A stretch of 64,000 nucleotides of DNA from Aneurinibacillus thermoaerophilus (GCF_900099925.1 NZ_FNDE01000007.1:1-64000), one strand, 5' to 3'. Shown: positions 50,798-59,582, counted from the first letter of the stretch. Made by a program: numbers and translations. Notes: generated by a model from the letters alone, not told the origin.

Positions 50798-51679
50798 TTA
50801 TTTAATGTATTCATTGCTAACCAAAATATTGGAAATCACATCTGTCGGAATCGTAAATTCGACAGTACCCATATAGCCGGGCGCGACATCGTATTTATTA
50901 AAAGAAATTACTAATTTCCCATCTTTGTTTATATAAAAATTCTGGTTCTTCGCAATACTTTTAAATTCCATACCGGGTATGACTTCCGGTCCTCCAGGGT
51001 AAGAAACCCAATAGACTTTCCCGGGATCCGCTTTCATTTGTCGTATCATCTGTTCCTTGATATAGTTACTGATCACCGCAATATAAGAGTCATCTTTGAA
51101 CAAGCTGGGCAGCGTAATTAAAATCTGCTTTTGCTTGTCGATCGTATCGAATTTTAATGTTGTTGAGGACGATCCTACCGTATTTACAACGTATCTGCTG
51201 ATGGATAGTATTTTCTCATTATTTGTTTTCACTTGGTATCCGCTATCTATACCTAAATGACCGCCACCATTCTTTTCTAAACTGTCCATTTGAGCCTTGA
51301 AATCGGCATATAGCTTTTTATTTTCTTCAAGATATTTTTGATTCAAACCATTTTCTAATGATTTATTTTCCAAATTAGCAACAGCAGGTACTTTTAAATC
51401 TGCATGATAATTTTTATCCTCTATTTTAAATTCTCTAAAAGTAAACACCTTCACAATATTTGCGACAACGGGCACTTTTGAAAAAGCATTTGCTATCGTT
51501 GGACTACTATTAATCCCTATTACAAATACAATAGCCGCCGCTCCTGTTCCAGCAAGACATTTCAAAAGCCTCTTTCTTCTTTTTCTTTGATTTAATGCTT
51601 TTTTCACGACAAAATCTAGTTCATTAGGGATAGGTATATCCATATATTGCTTTTTTAATTGCTCCAACTTTTTATCCAC
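50798..51679 (-). CDS. rsiV: anti-sigma-V factor RsiV
   Basis: 293 aa. Short cytoplasmic sigma-binding segment (LDFVVKKALNQRKRRKRLLK), one membrane helix (CLAGTGAAAIVFVIGINSS, about 41-59), then an extracellular DUF4179/DUF3298 domain (KYLEENKKLYADFKAQMDSL, GGGHLGIDSGYQVKT, FNKYDVAPGYMGTVEFTIPT). In B. subtilis RsiV binds lysozyme and is then cleaved to release sigma-V. Very close in pattern to B. subtilis RsiV. Starts 1 base after the sigV stop. Confidence 0.94.
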   Translation of the reverse strand: MDKKLEQLKKQYMDIPIPNELDFVVKKALNQRKRRKRLLKCLAGTGAAAIVFVIGINSSPTIANAFSKVPVVANIVKVFTFREFKIEDKNYHADLKVPAVANLENKSLENGLNQKYLEENKKLYADFKAQMDSLEKNGGGHLGIDSGYQVKTNNEKILSISRYVVNTVGSSSTTLKFDTIDKQKQILITLPSLFKDDSYIAVISNYIKEQMIRQMKADPGKVYWVSYPGGPEVIPGMEFKSIAKNQNFYINKDGKLVISFNKYDVAPGYMGTVEFTIPTDVISNILVSNEYIK

Positions 51680-51680
51680 C

Positions 51681-52181
51681 CTACTTTACCTCCTCAACGG
51701 ATTCAGCATTCATTTTGACACGCAGTAGTCGAAGAGCCTGATATAACCTGGTTTTTATGGTGTTTACATTTTCATCCAACACATCTGCAACTTCTTCTAT
51801 TTTCAAATCTTCAAAATATCTAAGCACGACGACACTTCGATATTTGATGGGTAAATCATCCAATGCTCTTTCTAAATCAATATTGTTATAAACATCATTT
51901 ATTCCTGGGCTATAGGACTCCAGTGTTTCTTGGTCTACAATATAAACCTTCTTTTGTTTCCTCAAGAAATCTAAAGAAGTATTCACAACAATTCTATAAA
52001 ACCAACTCTTAATCGCTTTAGGGTTTTTAATTGTTTGTATGGATGATATAGCCCTATGAATAGAGTCTTGAACGATATCCAGAGCATCCTCAGAATTTTT
52101 TACGTAGCTATAAGCTAATCGATAAATATTTTCCTTATTTTCTGTTATATACCGAATGAGTGAGTTTTCTATTTGTTTCAT
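51681..52181 (-). CDS. sigV: ECF sigma factor SigV
   Basis: 166 aa, the length of B. subtilis SigV. Region 2 (IYRLAYSYVKNSEDALDIVQDSI, IKSWFYRIVVNTSLDFLRKQKK) and region 4 (YRSVVVLRYFEDLKIEEVADVL, NTIKTRLYQALRLLRVK). Start ATG 52181 with AAAAGGAG about 11 bases upstream; an ATG 33 bases earlier has no ribosome site. Autoregulated in B. subtilis and responsible for lysozyme resistance via oatA and dlt; oatA is not adjacent here. Confidence 0.94.
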   Translation of the reverse strand: MKQIENSLIRYITENKENIYRLAYSYVKNSEDALDIVQDSIHRAISSIQTIKNPKAIKSWFYRIVVNTSLDFLRKQKKVYIVDQETLESYSPGINDVYNNIDLERALDDLPIKYRSVVVLRYFEDLKIEEVADVLDENVNTIKTRLYQALRLLRVKMNAESVEEVK

Positions 52182-52235
52182 TAAACTAAAAACTCCTTTT
52201 TCATACGTATCCATTATTTATTGTCTTACATTGTA

Positions 52236-52265
52236 TAGACGAATGAAACAGCCTAAAAAGTTTTT
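52236..52265 (-). promoter_or_regulatory. possible SigV-dependent promoter of sigV-rsiV
   Basis: On the minus strand AAAAAC (52265-52260) and CGTCTA (52241-52236) with 18 bases between the blocks resemble ECF-type promoters of the AAC...CGTC class, 55 bases ahead of sigV. Consistent with autoregulation. Confidence 0.45.
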
Positions 52266-52310
52266 AAACAAAGCAACCATTTAATAGAAGCAGCGAGAAG
52301 TCTTCTTGAT

Positions 52311-52718
52311 TCAGGAGGTGGCAGCGCTTATAAATGCAATGCTTACCACTTCAATTGGTGTCTTTTCTAACACATGAAGACGGATCGTTTCCCCGAGAAT
52401 CCGTACCTGATATCCTGTTATGAGAATGAAATAGATAATCAGCGCGATACTGAGAATGGTGCCGATAAATCTCCCAGCAATGATTTGATTGTACTGATAG
52501 AAAGTCTGTCCAGGAAACTGCTGGCTCAATTTGGCGGCAACATATCCGAAGAACAGGGAAAGAAAGCCACCCAGAAGTACCGAAATCCAGGCATCAGATG
52601 TTCCGCTCTTATCGACAACGATGCGTGGTAAAACAAGAATACTTACCCCAATAGTAAAATGAGCCACGGTTAAAGCTGTCTGTGTTGGTGTGATTCGATC
52701 TTTCGGGTGAAGAATCAT
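52311..52718 (-). pseudogene. truncated spore germination permease (GerKB/GerAB family)
   Basis: 135 codons covering only the N-terminal third of a permease normally about 360 aa. DRITPTQTALTVAHFTIGVSIL and LPRIVVDKSGTSDAWISVLL are typical of the endospore germination permease family. It has four hydrophobic segments and then stops at 52311. The A and C subunit genes are absent. Start ATG 52718 has GGAG-type sequence upstream. Non-functional or at most a fragment. Confidence 0.8.
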
Positions 52719-53044
52719 GGCAGGGCTCCTTGTATTGCGTCTTCGTTCCTCTTGTTCTGAATTTACGCTTTTACGTTAATATCTACAGGTCTTTTTCTAA
52801 AACGTTTATCCCAGTCTTTTTTATTTTTTCCTACATATGAGAGAAACATGTAAGACGTATAGAATTTTTAATTCCAGAAAGAATGTCCGGTAGTACGCAA
52901 AATGTAGACAAGCCAGGTTAATTAAGGCTGGCTTATTCATTTATTGAATCGGGAATTTCGATTCGGGAGATTTCCAATAATTAAACGACTTCTTTGAATT
53001 TAACTTTTTTCACGTTTACATGCGTGGCATTATCGGATATTTAG
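52719..53044. other. intergenic region with relic sequence
   Basis: No intact gene. An inverted repeat AAGCCAG/CTGGCTT lies around 52912-52937. A few codons further, FIESGISIREISNN is followed by a stop, which looks like the start of a resolvase- or transposase-type HTH. Possibly the remains of an insertion sequence in the decayed zone. Confidence 0.35.
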
Positions 53045-53078
53045 TTGACAAGTCGTTGTTTATTTGTAATTATTATAA
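53045..53078 (+). promoter_or_regulatory. promoter with PerR-like box ahead of the glutathione peroxidase gene
   Basis: TTGACA at 53045-53050 with -10 candidates at 53068-53076 (AATTAT after 17 bases). TTGTAATTATTATAA at 53064-53078 matches the PerR box TTATAATNATTATAA at 14 of 15 defined positions and covers the -10. Peroxide control of a peroxidase would be sensible. Confidence 0.55.
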
Positions 53079-53106
53079 AAAGATAATGATTGTGGAGGTG
53101 TTATAT

Positions 53107-53652
53107 ATGACGATTTATAATTTTACTGTAAAAGACATTACCGGAAAAGAGATTAAACTGGAACAATATAAAAATAAGGTAGTAATGATTGTGAATACAG
53201 CAAGCAAGTGTCGCTTTACCACCCAATATAATGATTTGCAGAAATTGTATGATCGTTATCATTATCGTGGATTTGAAATTTTAGGTTTTCCTTGCAATCA
53301 GTTCGCAGAGCAAGAACCGGGCACTAATGAGGAAATTCAAGCATTTTGTCAACTTAACTATGGTGTGAAATTTCCGCTGTTTGAGAAAATAAAGGTACGA
53401 GGGCCTCAAGCACACCCGCTGTTTACATATTTAACAGAGCAAGCACCGTTTATGGGATTTGACTTTACTCAGATAAGCGCAAAATTGCTTCATACGTTCT
53501 TGCAGGAAAAATTTCCTGAATTTTTAATTGGTGACTCTATCAAGTGGAACTTTACAAAATTCCTGATAGATAAAAATGGCTATGTCGTGAAAAGATTTGA
53601 ACCAACTGTGGAATCGATAGATATAGAAAAGGAAATTGAAGCTTTATTATAA
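53107..53652 (+). CDS. glutathione peroxidase-family thiol peroxidase
   Basis: 181 aa. Catalytic tetrad motifs: NTASKCRFTTQY (peroxidatic Cys in place of Sec), FPCNQFAEQEPG (Gln and resolving-type Cys) and IKWNFTKFLID (Trp-Asn). Bacterial members usually use thioredoxin rather than glutathione, and bacillithiol organisms lack glutathione. ATG 53107 after GGAGGTG. Preceded by the PerR-like box. Confidence 0.92.
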   Translation: MTIYNFTVKDITGKEIKLEQYKNKVVMIVNTASKCRFTTQYNDLQKLYDRYHYRGFEILGFPCNQFAEQEPGTNEEIQAFCQLNYGVKFPLFEKIKVRGPQAHPLFTYLTEQAPFMGFDFTQISAKLLHTFLQEKFPEFLIGDSIKWNFTKFLIDKNGYVVKRFEPTVESIDIEKEIEALL

Positions 53653-53689
53653 AGTTAATTTTATATACATTTGTTTTAGGTATTGAAAT

Positions 53690-53785
53690 GACAAATATTG
53701 ATGATGAAACGGACTGCGGACGCTAACGACCCAAGAATTCCACGCTTTCAAGCGTGTGGAGTGTCAGTTGTTAGAGATAAATTCC
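53690..53785 (+). mobile_element. relic resembling an IS200/IS605 right end (omega-RNA-like)
   Basis: GAAACGGACTGCGGACGC is followed by GACCCAAGAATTCCACGC and a hairpin CCACGCT/AGCGTG with a 2-base bulge, then GAGTGTCA. This order matches the conserved 3' end of tnpB-bearing IS605-type elements, where the guide RNA scaffold ends in such a hairpin. No tnpB or tnpA frame is present within the window nearby. Confidence 0.5.
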
Positions 53786-53841
53786 ATGTTTTGGCCGTTT
53801 CTTATCCGGGTATAAAATAAGATAGGGAGTGAATTGTCCAT

Positions 53842-53979
53842 ATGAGCAAATACCCGGAAAAATGTAAAAAATTGTATGATAAGAAACGGCAGACAAGGCT
53901 TAACCGGACGCTCAGCGAATTGCGCAAGGAATTGGAGAAGCCGATTTGGAAAGATATTATTAAGAAAAGTGGCAAGTGA
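53842..53979 (+). CDS. 45-residue basic hypothetical protein
   Basis: A lysine/arginine-rich helical peptide (MSKYPEKCKKLYDKKRQTRL ...). AGGGAG is about 12 bases upstream, a little far. A strong terminator begins right at the stop codon, supporting expression. No family recognised. Confidence 0.5.
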   Translation: MSKYPEKCKKLYDKKRQTRLNRTLSELRKELEKPIWKDIIKKSGK

Positions 53980-54010
53980 AAAAGCACCGGAACATCCGGT
54001 GCTTTTATTG
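53978..54010. terminator. bidirectional terminator between small genes
   Basis: AAAAGCACCGGA / TCCGGTGCTTTT, 12 bp with a 3-base loop, serving the 45-aa gene and the convergent DUF378 gene. Confidence 0.88.
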
Positions 54011-54039
54011 TGCGTTCCAAAGCAGGCAACGCAAGCGCG

Positions 54040-54237
54040 TTATGACGCCGGGCGGCGTTCGCGGAACAGCAGGCTAATGCAGTACAGCCCTGCCAAACCA
54101 ATGAGAGAATACACAATACGGCTTACAACAGAACCTTCACCGTTAAACAAACCTGCTACCAAGTCCCATTGGAATAGACCTACAAGCAGCCAGTTGAGAG
54201 CTCCGATGATAACAAGAATAAGGGCCAAACGATCCAT
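54040..54237 (-). CDS. DUF378 membrane protein (YuzA-like)
   Basis: 65 aa with two membrane helices. The signature ALILVIIGALNWLLVGLF followed by LVAGLF and RIVYSLIGLAGLY is the whole DUF378 domain. Function unknown. RBS AAAGGAGAT before ATG 54237. Confidence 0.92.
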   Translation of the reverse strand: MDRLALILVIIGALNWLLVGLFQWDLVAGLFNGEGSVVSRIVYSLIGLAGLYCISLLFRERRPAS

Positions 54238-54328
54238 GATGCATTCATCTCCTTTCTAAGCCTGTACTTTCAGTATGTCCATTTTTTTCGTCGATAATCA
54301 GAAAGGAGAACATATCCATAAGACATTC

Positions 54329-55117
54329 TTATTTTTTGTTTAAGCGCGGAGCGATGACGCGATCGAAAAAGCGCGGAAACAGGTGAAAAAGAATAACGCC
54401 GATGCGCATATAACGCGGGATTATCGCTTCTGCTTTGCGGTTATGTATGGTGCGTAGAACGCTTTTTGCCACAGTTTCCGGGGGTAGCATAAACGCTTCT
54501 ACACTGCGCCGGTATTCTCCGCTTTGGTCGGCGCGTTCAAAAAACGGGGTTTGCACCGGACCGGGGTTGACTAGCGAAATCGAAACACCGCTCCCCTTCA
54601 GCTCTTGGCGTAGGCTTTCCGTAAAGCCAACGACGGCGAATTTACTGGCAGTGTAGCCGCTTGACTTCGGCGTGGCTAATTTTCCGGCTACGGAAGCTAC
54701 ATTAATAATATGTCCCGATTTTTGTCCGAGCATATGGGGAAGCACCGCTTTTGTGCAGCGCACTGTTCCCAGATAATTCACGTCCATCATGTTTGCTATG
54801 TCTTCGAGCTTTGCCTCCGAAAATGGAGCAAAAATGCCGAAGCCTGCGTTGTTGACCCAGATGTCAATCTTTCCGTATCTGCATATGATTTTCTGAACAA
54901 TATCGACAATCTGCCTATCCTTAGTTACATCAAGCCTATAATAGCCGACATCGGGCGCGCTATGCTGAAGGTTGTCTGCCAGGGCGCGCAACGTATCTAC
55001 GGAGCGGGCCAGCAGCACGGGCGTCATTCCGGATTCAGCGGCCAGGATGGCGGTTGCTTTTCCGATGCCGCTGGAAGCTCCGGTAATGACGATTACTTTT
55101 TTGTTTTTTGTCGTCAT
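54329..55117 (-). CDS. short-chain dehydrogenase (YqjQ-like)
   Basis: 262 aa classical SDR. TGASSGIGKA (NADP motif), NNAGFG, catalytic Ser in NVASVAGKLATPKSS, YTASK (Tyr/Lys) and NPGPVQTPF. The C-terminal extension ends in a hydrophobic/basic segment (IGVILFHLFPRFFDRVI). Substrate unknown. RBS AGGAGG 9 bases upstream. Confidence 0.9.
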   Translation of the reverse strand: MTTKNKKVIVITGASSGIGKATAILAAESGMTPVLLARSVDTLRALADNLQHSAPDVGYYRLDVTKDRQIVDIVQKIICRYGKIDIWVNNAGFGIFAPFSEAKLEDIANMMDVNYLGTVRCTKAVLPHMLGQKSGHIINVASVAGKLATPKSSGYTASKFAVVGFTESLRQELKGSGVSISLVNPGPVQTPFFERADQSGEYRRSVEAFMLPPETVAKSVLRTIHNRKAEAIIPRYMRIGVILFHLFPRFFDRVIAPRLNKK

Positions 55118-55277
55118 TTTTCACATTACCTCCTGTTCATAGTTTTGACGGTAAAGTGCTAATTCCTGCTTGTCAGCTAAGTGAAAAAAGTCAGTACTGG
55201 AAATTTGACAATATGTGTCACATTTCGTTTATGGACGAATAGACTATAGAAGACTACCTTTGCGGGGAGGGCTTTTC

Positions 55278-56018
55278 ATGGAATTTGCGAAGCAATCGGT
55301 GGTTATCACCGGGGGAGCTGGCGGTCTGGGCAAGAAAGCGGCACAGCTGTTCGGTGAGCAGGGAGCGTACGTTATTATCGCAGATATTAATAGCGAACAA
55401 GGTGAACAAGTCGCCGCGGAGTTGGGGAAAACGGGCGTGAATATTGACTTTGTTCAGGTGAACGTCGCCGATGAGACATCAGTGCAAGCATTGATGGAAG
55501 CGGTTAAACAAAAAGCGGGCAGGCTCGATATTCTTATCAATAACGCGGGAATTACACAGGACAGCATGTTGCATACATTGACAAAAGAAAAATGGGAGCA
55601 AGTCATTGCCATTAACTTGACTGGAGTATATTTATGCACAAAAGCAGCGGTGCCGCTTATGCTTGAGAACGGCTACGGGCGCATTATTAATACTTCATCC
55701 GTGGTTGGCCTATATGGTAATATTGGGCAGACGAATTACGCGGCAACAAAAGCGGGTATCATCGGGTTAACCAAGACATGGGCGAAGGAGTTAGGCGGAA
55801 AAGGCATTACGGTAAATGCAGTAGCGCCTGGATTTATTAGAACGCCAATGACAGAAGCTGTGCCTGGGAAAATCTTAGAAATGATGCGGGCGAAAGTACC
55901 GGTGCAGCGCCTGGGCGAACCGGAAGATATCGCGCGTGCCTATATGTTTCTAGCGTCGCCTCACTCTTCCTATATTAACGGAGCTGTGCTTTCTGTGGAC
56001 GGAGGAGTTGTTCTATAA
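55278..56018 (+). CDS. 3-oxoacyl-ACP/acetoacetyl-CoA reductase-type SDR
   Basis: 246 aa. GGAGGLGKKAA, NNAGITQDSMLHTLTKEKW, NTSSVVGLYGNIGQTNYAATKAG and PGFIRTPMTEAVP, all matching FabG/PhaB. It probably reduces 3-oxoacyl thioesters. A second FabG/PhaB-like gene lies at the window end beside phaC, so this one is more likely a paralogue than the fatty acid operon gene. ATG 55278 after GGGGAGGG; the frame opens 21 codons earlier. Confidence 0.88.
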   Translation: MEFAKQSVVITGGAGGLGKKAAQLFGEQGAYVIIADINSEQGEQVAAELGKTGVNIDFVQVNVADETSVQALMEAVKQKAGRLDILINNAGITQDSMLHTLTKEKWEQVIAINLTGVYLCTKAAVPLMLENGYGRIINTSSVVGLYGNIGQTNYAATKAGIIGLTKTWAKELGGKGITVNAVAPGFIRTPMTEAVPGKILEMMRAKVPVQRLGEPEDIARAYMFLASPHSSYINGAVLSVDGGVVL

Positions 56019-56092
56019 TTTTCTCTTTTCAAAATCTCCTCCATCTTCTACTATGTATATATTATTACAAAGTTAGATGGAGGGGAATTTAT

Positions 56093-57301
56093 ATGAACAG
56101 CAAATTGGCAAAAGGGTACGGCGCGAAGCAAGAAATGATTAACAAATTTGTGGATAAGCATGCGGCATGGACAGTAGAAGTGCGGCGCTACCTCCATCAA
56201 TATCCGGAATTGTCGCATCAAGAATCAAAAACGGCGCGGTACATTCGCGAACAGCTTGAAAGCATGGGGTTAGCCGTGCGGTCTTATACAGGCAAAGATG
56301 TCGTCACCTACATAGAGGGAACAGCGCCTGGCAAAACGGTAGCATTGCGTGCTGATATTGATGCGCTCCCGATTCAGGAAGAGACGGGACTTCCATATGC
56401 ATCGAAAAATCCGGGCATTATGCATGCGTGCGGGCATGACGGTCATACCGCGATTTTATTGGGAGCGGCGCGCGCATTAACGGAAGCGAAGCTATTGTTT
56501 GCTGGCCGGATTAAACTTATTTTTCAGCATGCTGAAGAAGTGGTACCTGGCGGAGCATCCGAATTGGTGGAAGCCGGCGTTTTGGAAGATGTAGATGCTA
56601 TTTTTGGTTTGCATTTGTGGCAAAATTTAGAGGTTGGTCTTTTAGGTACCTGCTCTGGCCCGATCATGGCTGGTTCCGATTCCTTTACGATAAAAATTCA
56701 GGGGAAAGGCGGACATGGTTCGATGCCGCATCTGACGGTTGATCCGATTGTCATTGCGGCTCATCTTGTCACACAGATACAGACGGTAGTGAGCCGTTCT
56801 CTTGATCCATTATATCCAGCGGTCGTGAGTGTAGGGCAGATTCATGCCGGCGACACGTACAACATAATTCCGGACACTGCGCAACTGCAAGGAACGGTAC
56901 GCTATTTCCACCCGGATGTACAGAAAGAAATTCCAGCGATCTTAGAGCGCTTGGCGAACGGCGTGTGTGCGTCATTTGGCGCGACGGCAACGTTTGAATA
57001 TGTGGAAGGTGATCCTTCTGTTGTTAATGACTCGCGAATGAATAATATCGTAGAACAGGTGGGATGTACAGTGCTGGGGAAAGAAAATGTGCGACCAGCT
57101 GTTCCGAGCATGGCAGGAGAAGACTTCTCTTATTATCTGCGGCAGGTGCCTGGCGCGTATTTTTTCCTGGGTATCCAAGGAGACGAGGCGGCGTATGGCC
57201 ACCATCACCCTCGCTTTACTATTGATGAGCGGATGCTTTCTGTCGGAAGCAAACTTTTGGCAGGTATCGCTCTTATGTATTTAGACCAGCAAGCGAAGTA
57301 G
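56093..57301 (+). CDS. M20 family amidohydrolase (N-acyl amino acid amidohydrolase type)
   Basis: 402 aa. Metal ligands in MHACGHDGHTA, QHAEEVVPGGA and LHLW; dimerization domain KIQGKGGHGSMPH; C-terminal GHHHPRF. The YtnL/AmaA/HipO-like subgroup hydrolyses N-acyl amino acids or peptides. RBS TGGAGGGG. Probably monocistronic. Confidence 0.93.
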   Translation: MNSKLAKGYGAKQEMINKFVDKHAAWTVEVRRYLHQYPELSHQESKTARYIREQLESMGLAVRSYTGKDVVTYIEGTAPGKTVALRADIDALPIQEETGLPYASKNPGIMHACGHDGHTAILLGAARALTEAKLLFAGRIKLIFQHAEEVVPGGASELVEAGVLEDVDAIFGLHLWQNLEVGLLGTCSGPIMAGSDSFTIKIQGKGGHGSMPHLTVDPIVIAAHLVTQIQTVVSRSLDPLYPAVVSVGQIHAGDTYNIIPDTAQLQGTVRYFHPDVQKEIPAILERLANGVCASFGATATFEYVEGDPSVVNDSRMNNIVEQVGCTVLGKENVRPAVPSMAGEDFSYYLRQVPGAYFFLGIQGDEAAYGHHHPRFTIDERMLSVGSKLLAGIALMYLDQQAK

Positions 57302-57428
57302 GCGCAGATAAGTTGGAAGAAACATGAACGCATGCGTGGAAGCGGAAGGGCACACCCTATGTAATAGGGAAGGGCTGTTCGCTTTCACGCGCCGGCTCTC
57401 CCTTGATTTAGCAAAAGGGGGGGTTTTT

Positions 57429-57647
57429 ATGCCACAAGGTGTAAAATGCAGCGTTTCAAACTGTACGTACTGGGGACAGGGAAATAATTGTGTGGCTGAA
57501 GCCATTATGGTTGATATTGACCGTCACGCAGATACGAATTATAAGGAAGAAATTGGGGAAATTGGGATTTCTTCAGATCGACAAGAAGTAGCCCAATATT
57601 CCAGCGAGACGTGCTGTCATACGTTTAAGCCGAAACAAAAAGCATAA
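57429..57647 (+). CDS. DUF1540 family protein
   Basis: 72 aa. Cysteine pattern VKCSVSNCTYWGQGNNCVAEAI and late ETCCHTF form the DUF1540 zinc/metal-binding-like motif, found in small proteins of spore formers. ATG 57429 follows a G7 run. Function unknown. Confidence 0.85.
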   Translation: MPQGVKCSVSNCTYWGQGNNCVAEAIMVDIDRHADTNYKEEIGEIGISSDRQEVAQYSSETCCHTFKPKQKA

Positions 57648-57673
57648 TAAGCCCGAATATTCCAGCGAAAGAG

Positions 57674-58033
57674 ATGAGAATGGGCATGAAAAGAACAAAA
57701 CGCCGTGATAACATCATTTTGTTCCCGTTTCGGGAAGAAGTAGCCAGTGAATTTCATGTGCCGGCTCCGTCGCGCCGCATAATTAAACGGCGGAGAAGTC
57801 GGCAAGGAGATTTGGAAGCGGGCGAACGGAAGAAAGCAGGTGGAACAGGACTGGGCGTTCTGGGACTTATTATGAGTCTGCTTGCTTTTTTTATGATGCC
57901 AGTTGCGCTTGGGATATCCGGTTTTATCGTCGGATACATTGCCGCAATGCGTGGTTCTGGAATTGGAAGATGGGCGATGGGACTCGCTGTTGTTGCTGTC
58001 GTTTTGCCTTTGTTTTTGCGTGTATTTTACTAA
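57674..58033 (+). CDS. DUF4190-like small membrane protein
   Basis: 119 aa. A basic N-terminal half (about 1-50, RRIIKRRRSRQ) and two membrane helices (GVLGLIMSLLAFFMMPVALGI, MGLAVVAVVLPLFLRVF) separated by GFIVGYIAAMRGSGIGRW, the DUF4190 hairpin pattern. Three in-frame ATGs (57674, 57680, 57686) and a poor ribosome site leave the start uncertain. Confidence 0.75.
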   Translation: MRMGMKRTKRRDNIILFPFREEVASEFHVPAPSRRIIKRRRSRQGDLEAGERKKAGGTGLGVLGLIMSLLAFFMMPVALGISGFIVGYIAAMRGSGIGRWAMGLAVVAVVLPLFLRVFY

Positions 58034-58048
58034 TGTATTGATCAGATC

Positions 58049-58075
58049 AGCCGGATTCTTAATCCGGCTTTTTGT
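58049..58075 (+). terminator. terminator after the DUF4190-like gene
   Basis: AGCCGGATT / AATCCGGCT with a short loop and T5. Confidence 0.85.
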
Positions 58076-58265
58076 CGCTTAAGAAATACGGCCGTTGCCT
58101 ACCCGATGCCTACCATAAGGAAAAGAGGAAGTAAAGAATACGTCTCTTCCTTCTCCGCGCCTTTTGACTTTCCAATTATTATAATATTGAAACTTTATGC
58201 GTTTTCCTGCGTATGGACATAATAAGAAAAATTTCTTGACTTAACCGTAAGGAGGCAATCAATCA

Positions 58266-59372
58266 TTGGCGGAGACAAAAAAGAAAAGGCGCGGATGGGG
58301 TGCGCTGGGGGGACTGATTGGATTTCTTGCGCTCTTAGGCAGCAAACTGAAATTTTTGCTTCCCTTATTAAAAATGGGCAAGTTCGGAACAACCATCTGG
58401 ACAATGGCGCTGTCAGTCGGGGCTTATATGCTGATTTACCCGTGGACATTTGCGATCGGGCTTGTTATTATGCTGTTTATTCATGAAATGGGACATGTAT
58501 GGGCGGCCAAACGCAAAAAACTACCCGTTTCCGTCCCTGCTTTTATTCCGTTTTTGGGGGCGTTGATTACGATGAAAAAGCAGCCAAAAGACGCGGAAAC
58601 GGAAGCGTACGTGGCACTTGGTGGTCCGCTTCTGGGTACGATTGGTGCGGCAGCTGCGTTGTTTCTGGGGATTGTTACCGGTTATCCGGTGCTTTATGCT
58701 ATTGCAATGATCGGTTTTTTTCTTAACTTAATTAATCTGCTTCCGATTCATCCGCTCGATGGAGGGAGAATTGTAACCGCGATTTCCCGTTGGCTTTGGG
58801 CGTTTGGGCTAATTGGCGGACTTATTATCATTTTGTATTTGAAAGCGATTATTTTCCTATTGTTCTGGGCACTATTCGCTTGGGAGTTGTACGATAAATA
58901 TATACGTAAGAGGAAAAAGGAGCGAAACGGCTCCCGGTTGCGGAAAGAGTATGTATTTTTATGGATTCCGGTACAGCAATTTGATGAGAAAGGGTTATTT
59001 ATTCCGGCAGCCGAGCATTGCCGTTCTCTGCCATTTACACATGTAGGAGATATGGCGGCAAAGCGGGATATGCTGAAGATTGACTATCCGGGAATTGAAG
59101 AAACGAAAACGTTTGAATATACGTCCGGGCTGGTGCATAATGCGCAGCTTGTGAAAACAGAAATCGCAAATGACCAGGTGAAGATGACAGTTGAGCTTAC
59201 GGTGGAACCTTATAAAGAGGAGCAGGGCTTGATTCGGGATGACAAATATTATGAAGTGTCGCCGCGCACTCGCTGGATATACGGTCTCGCTTACTTTGGG
59301 CTGGCGATTGTGCTCGGTCTTTTGATGGTGTATACATCGGTAAAGATTCCGCAAATTCCGCTCGCAGGATAA
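58266..59372 (+). CDS. site-2 protease family (M50) membrane protein
   Basis: 368 aa. Zinc motif HEMGH (about residue 75) in a membrane helix, second ligand LDGGR, and about six hydrophobic helices. An extra C-terminal soluble region and final helix (LAYFGLAIVLGLLMVYTS) extend the usual core. May cleave membrane-embedded regulators or have a non-proteolytic role. Start TTG at 58266 with AAGGAGG 9 bases ahead. Confidence 0.9.
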   Translation: MAETKKKRRGWGALGGLIGFLALLGSKLKFLLPLLKMGKFGTTIWTMALSVGAYMLIYPWTFAIGLVIMLFIHEMGHVWAAKRKKLPVSVPAFIPFLGALITMKKQPKDAETEAYVALGGPLLGTIGAAAALFLGIVTGYPVLYAIAMIGFFLNLINLLPIHPLDGGRIVTAISRWLWAFGLIGGLIIILYLKAIIFLLFWALFAWELYDKYIRKRKKERNGSRLRKEYVFLWIPVQQFDEKGLFIPAAEHCRSLPFTHVGDMAAKRDMLKIDYPGIEETKTFEYTSGLVHNAQLVKTEIANDQVKMTVELTVEPYKEEQGLIRDDKYYEVSPRTRWIYGLAYFGLAIVLGLLMVYTSVKIPQIPLAG

Positions 59373-59377
59373 ATGCC

Positions 59378-59424
59378 AAAAAGGGCCGAAACTTTTCCGC
59401 TGCATGAGTTTCGGCCTTTTATTT
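59378..59424. terminator. bidirectional terminator M50 gene/50-aa gene
   Basis: AAAAGGGCCGAAACT / AGTTTCGGCCTTTT around a loop of about 12, between convergent genes. Confidence 0.85.
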
Positions 59425-59429
59425 ATGCG

Positions 59430-59582
59430 TTAGCCGTTGTATACTTCGGTGAGAAATACATCGGTATCCAAGCGTTCGAATCCTTGAATGGGTTGTTCCT
59501 GAAGTGCTTTTAATTCACGTTGCAGTCGAGCGATCTCTGCTTCCATTTTTTTTAGTTTTTCTACTTTCACCATTACAGTCAT
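59430..59582 (-). CDS. 50-residue coiled-coil protein
   Basis: MTVMVKVEKLKKMEAEIARL and onward to LQRELKALQEQ form a heptad-type coil; the tail is acidic (DTDVFLTEVYNG). AAAGGAGAG lies 7 bases ahead of ATG 59582. A sigma-A promoter and a perfect cre lie upstream, and a terminator downstream. No family recognised. The open frame extends upstream to 59705 with AT-rich, unlikely codons. Confidence 0.65.
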   Translation of the reverse strand: MTVMVKVEKLKKMEAEIARLQRELKALQEQPIQGFERLDTDVFLTEVYNG

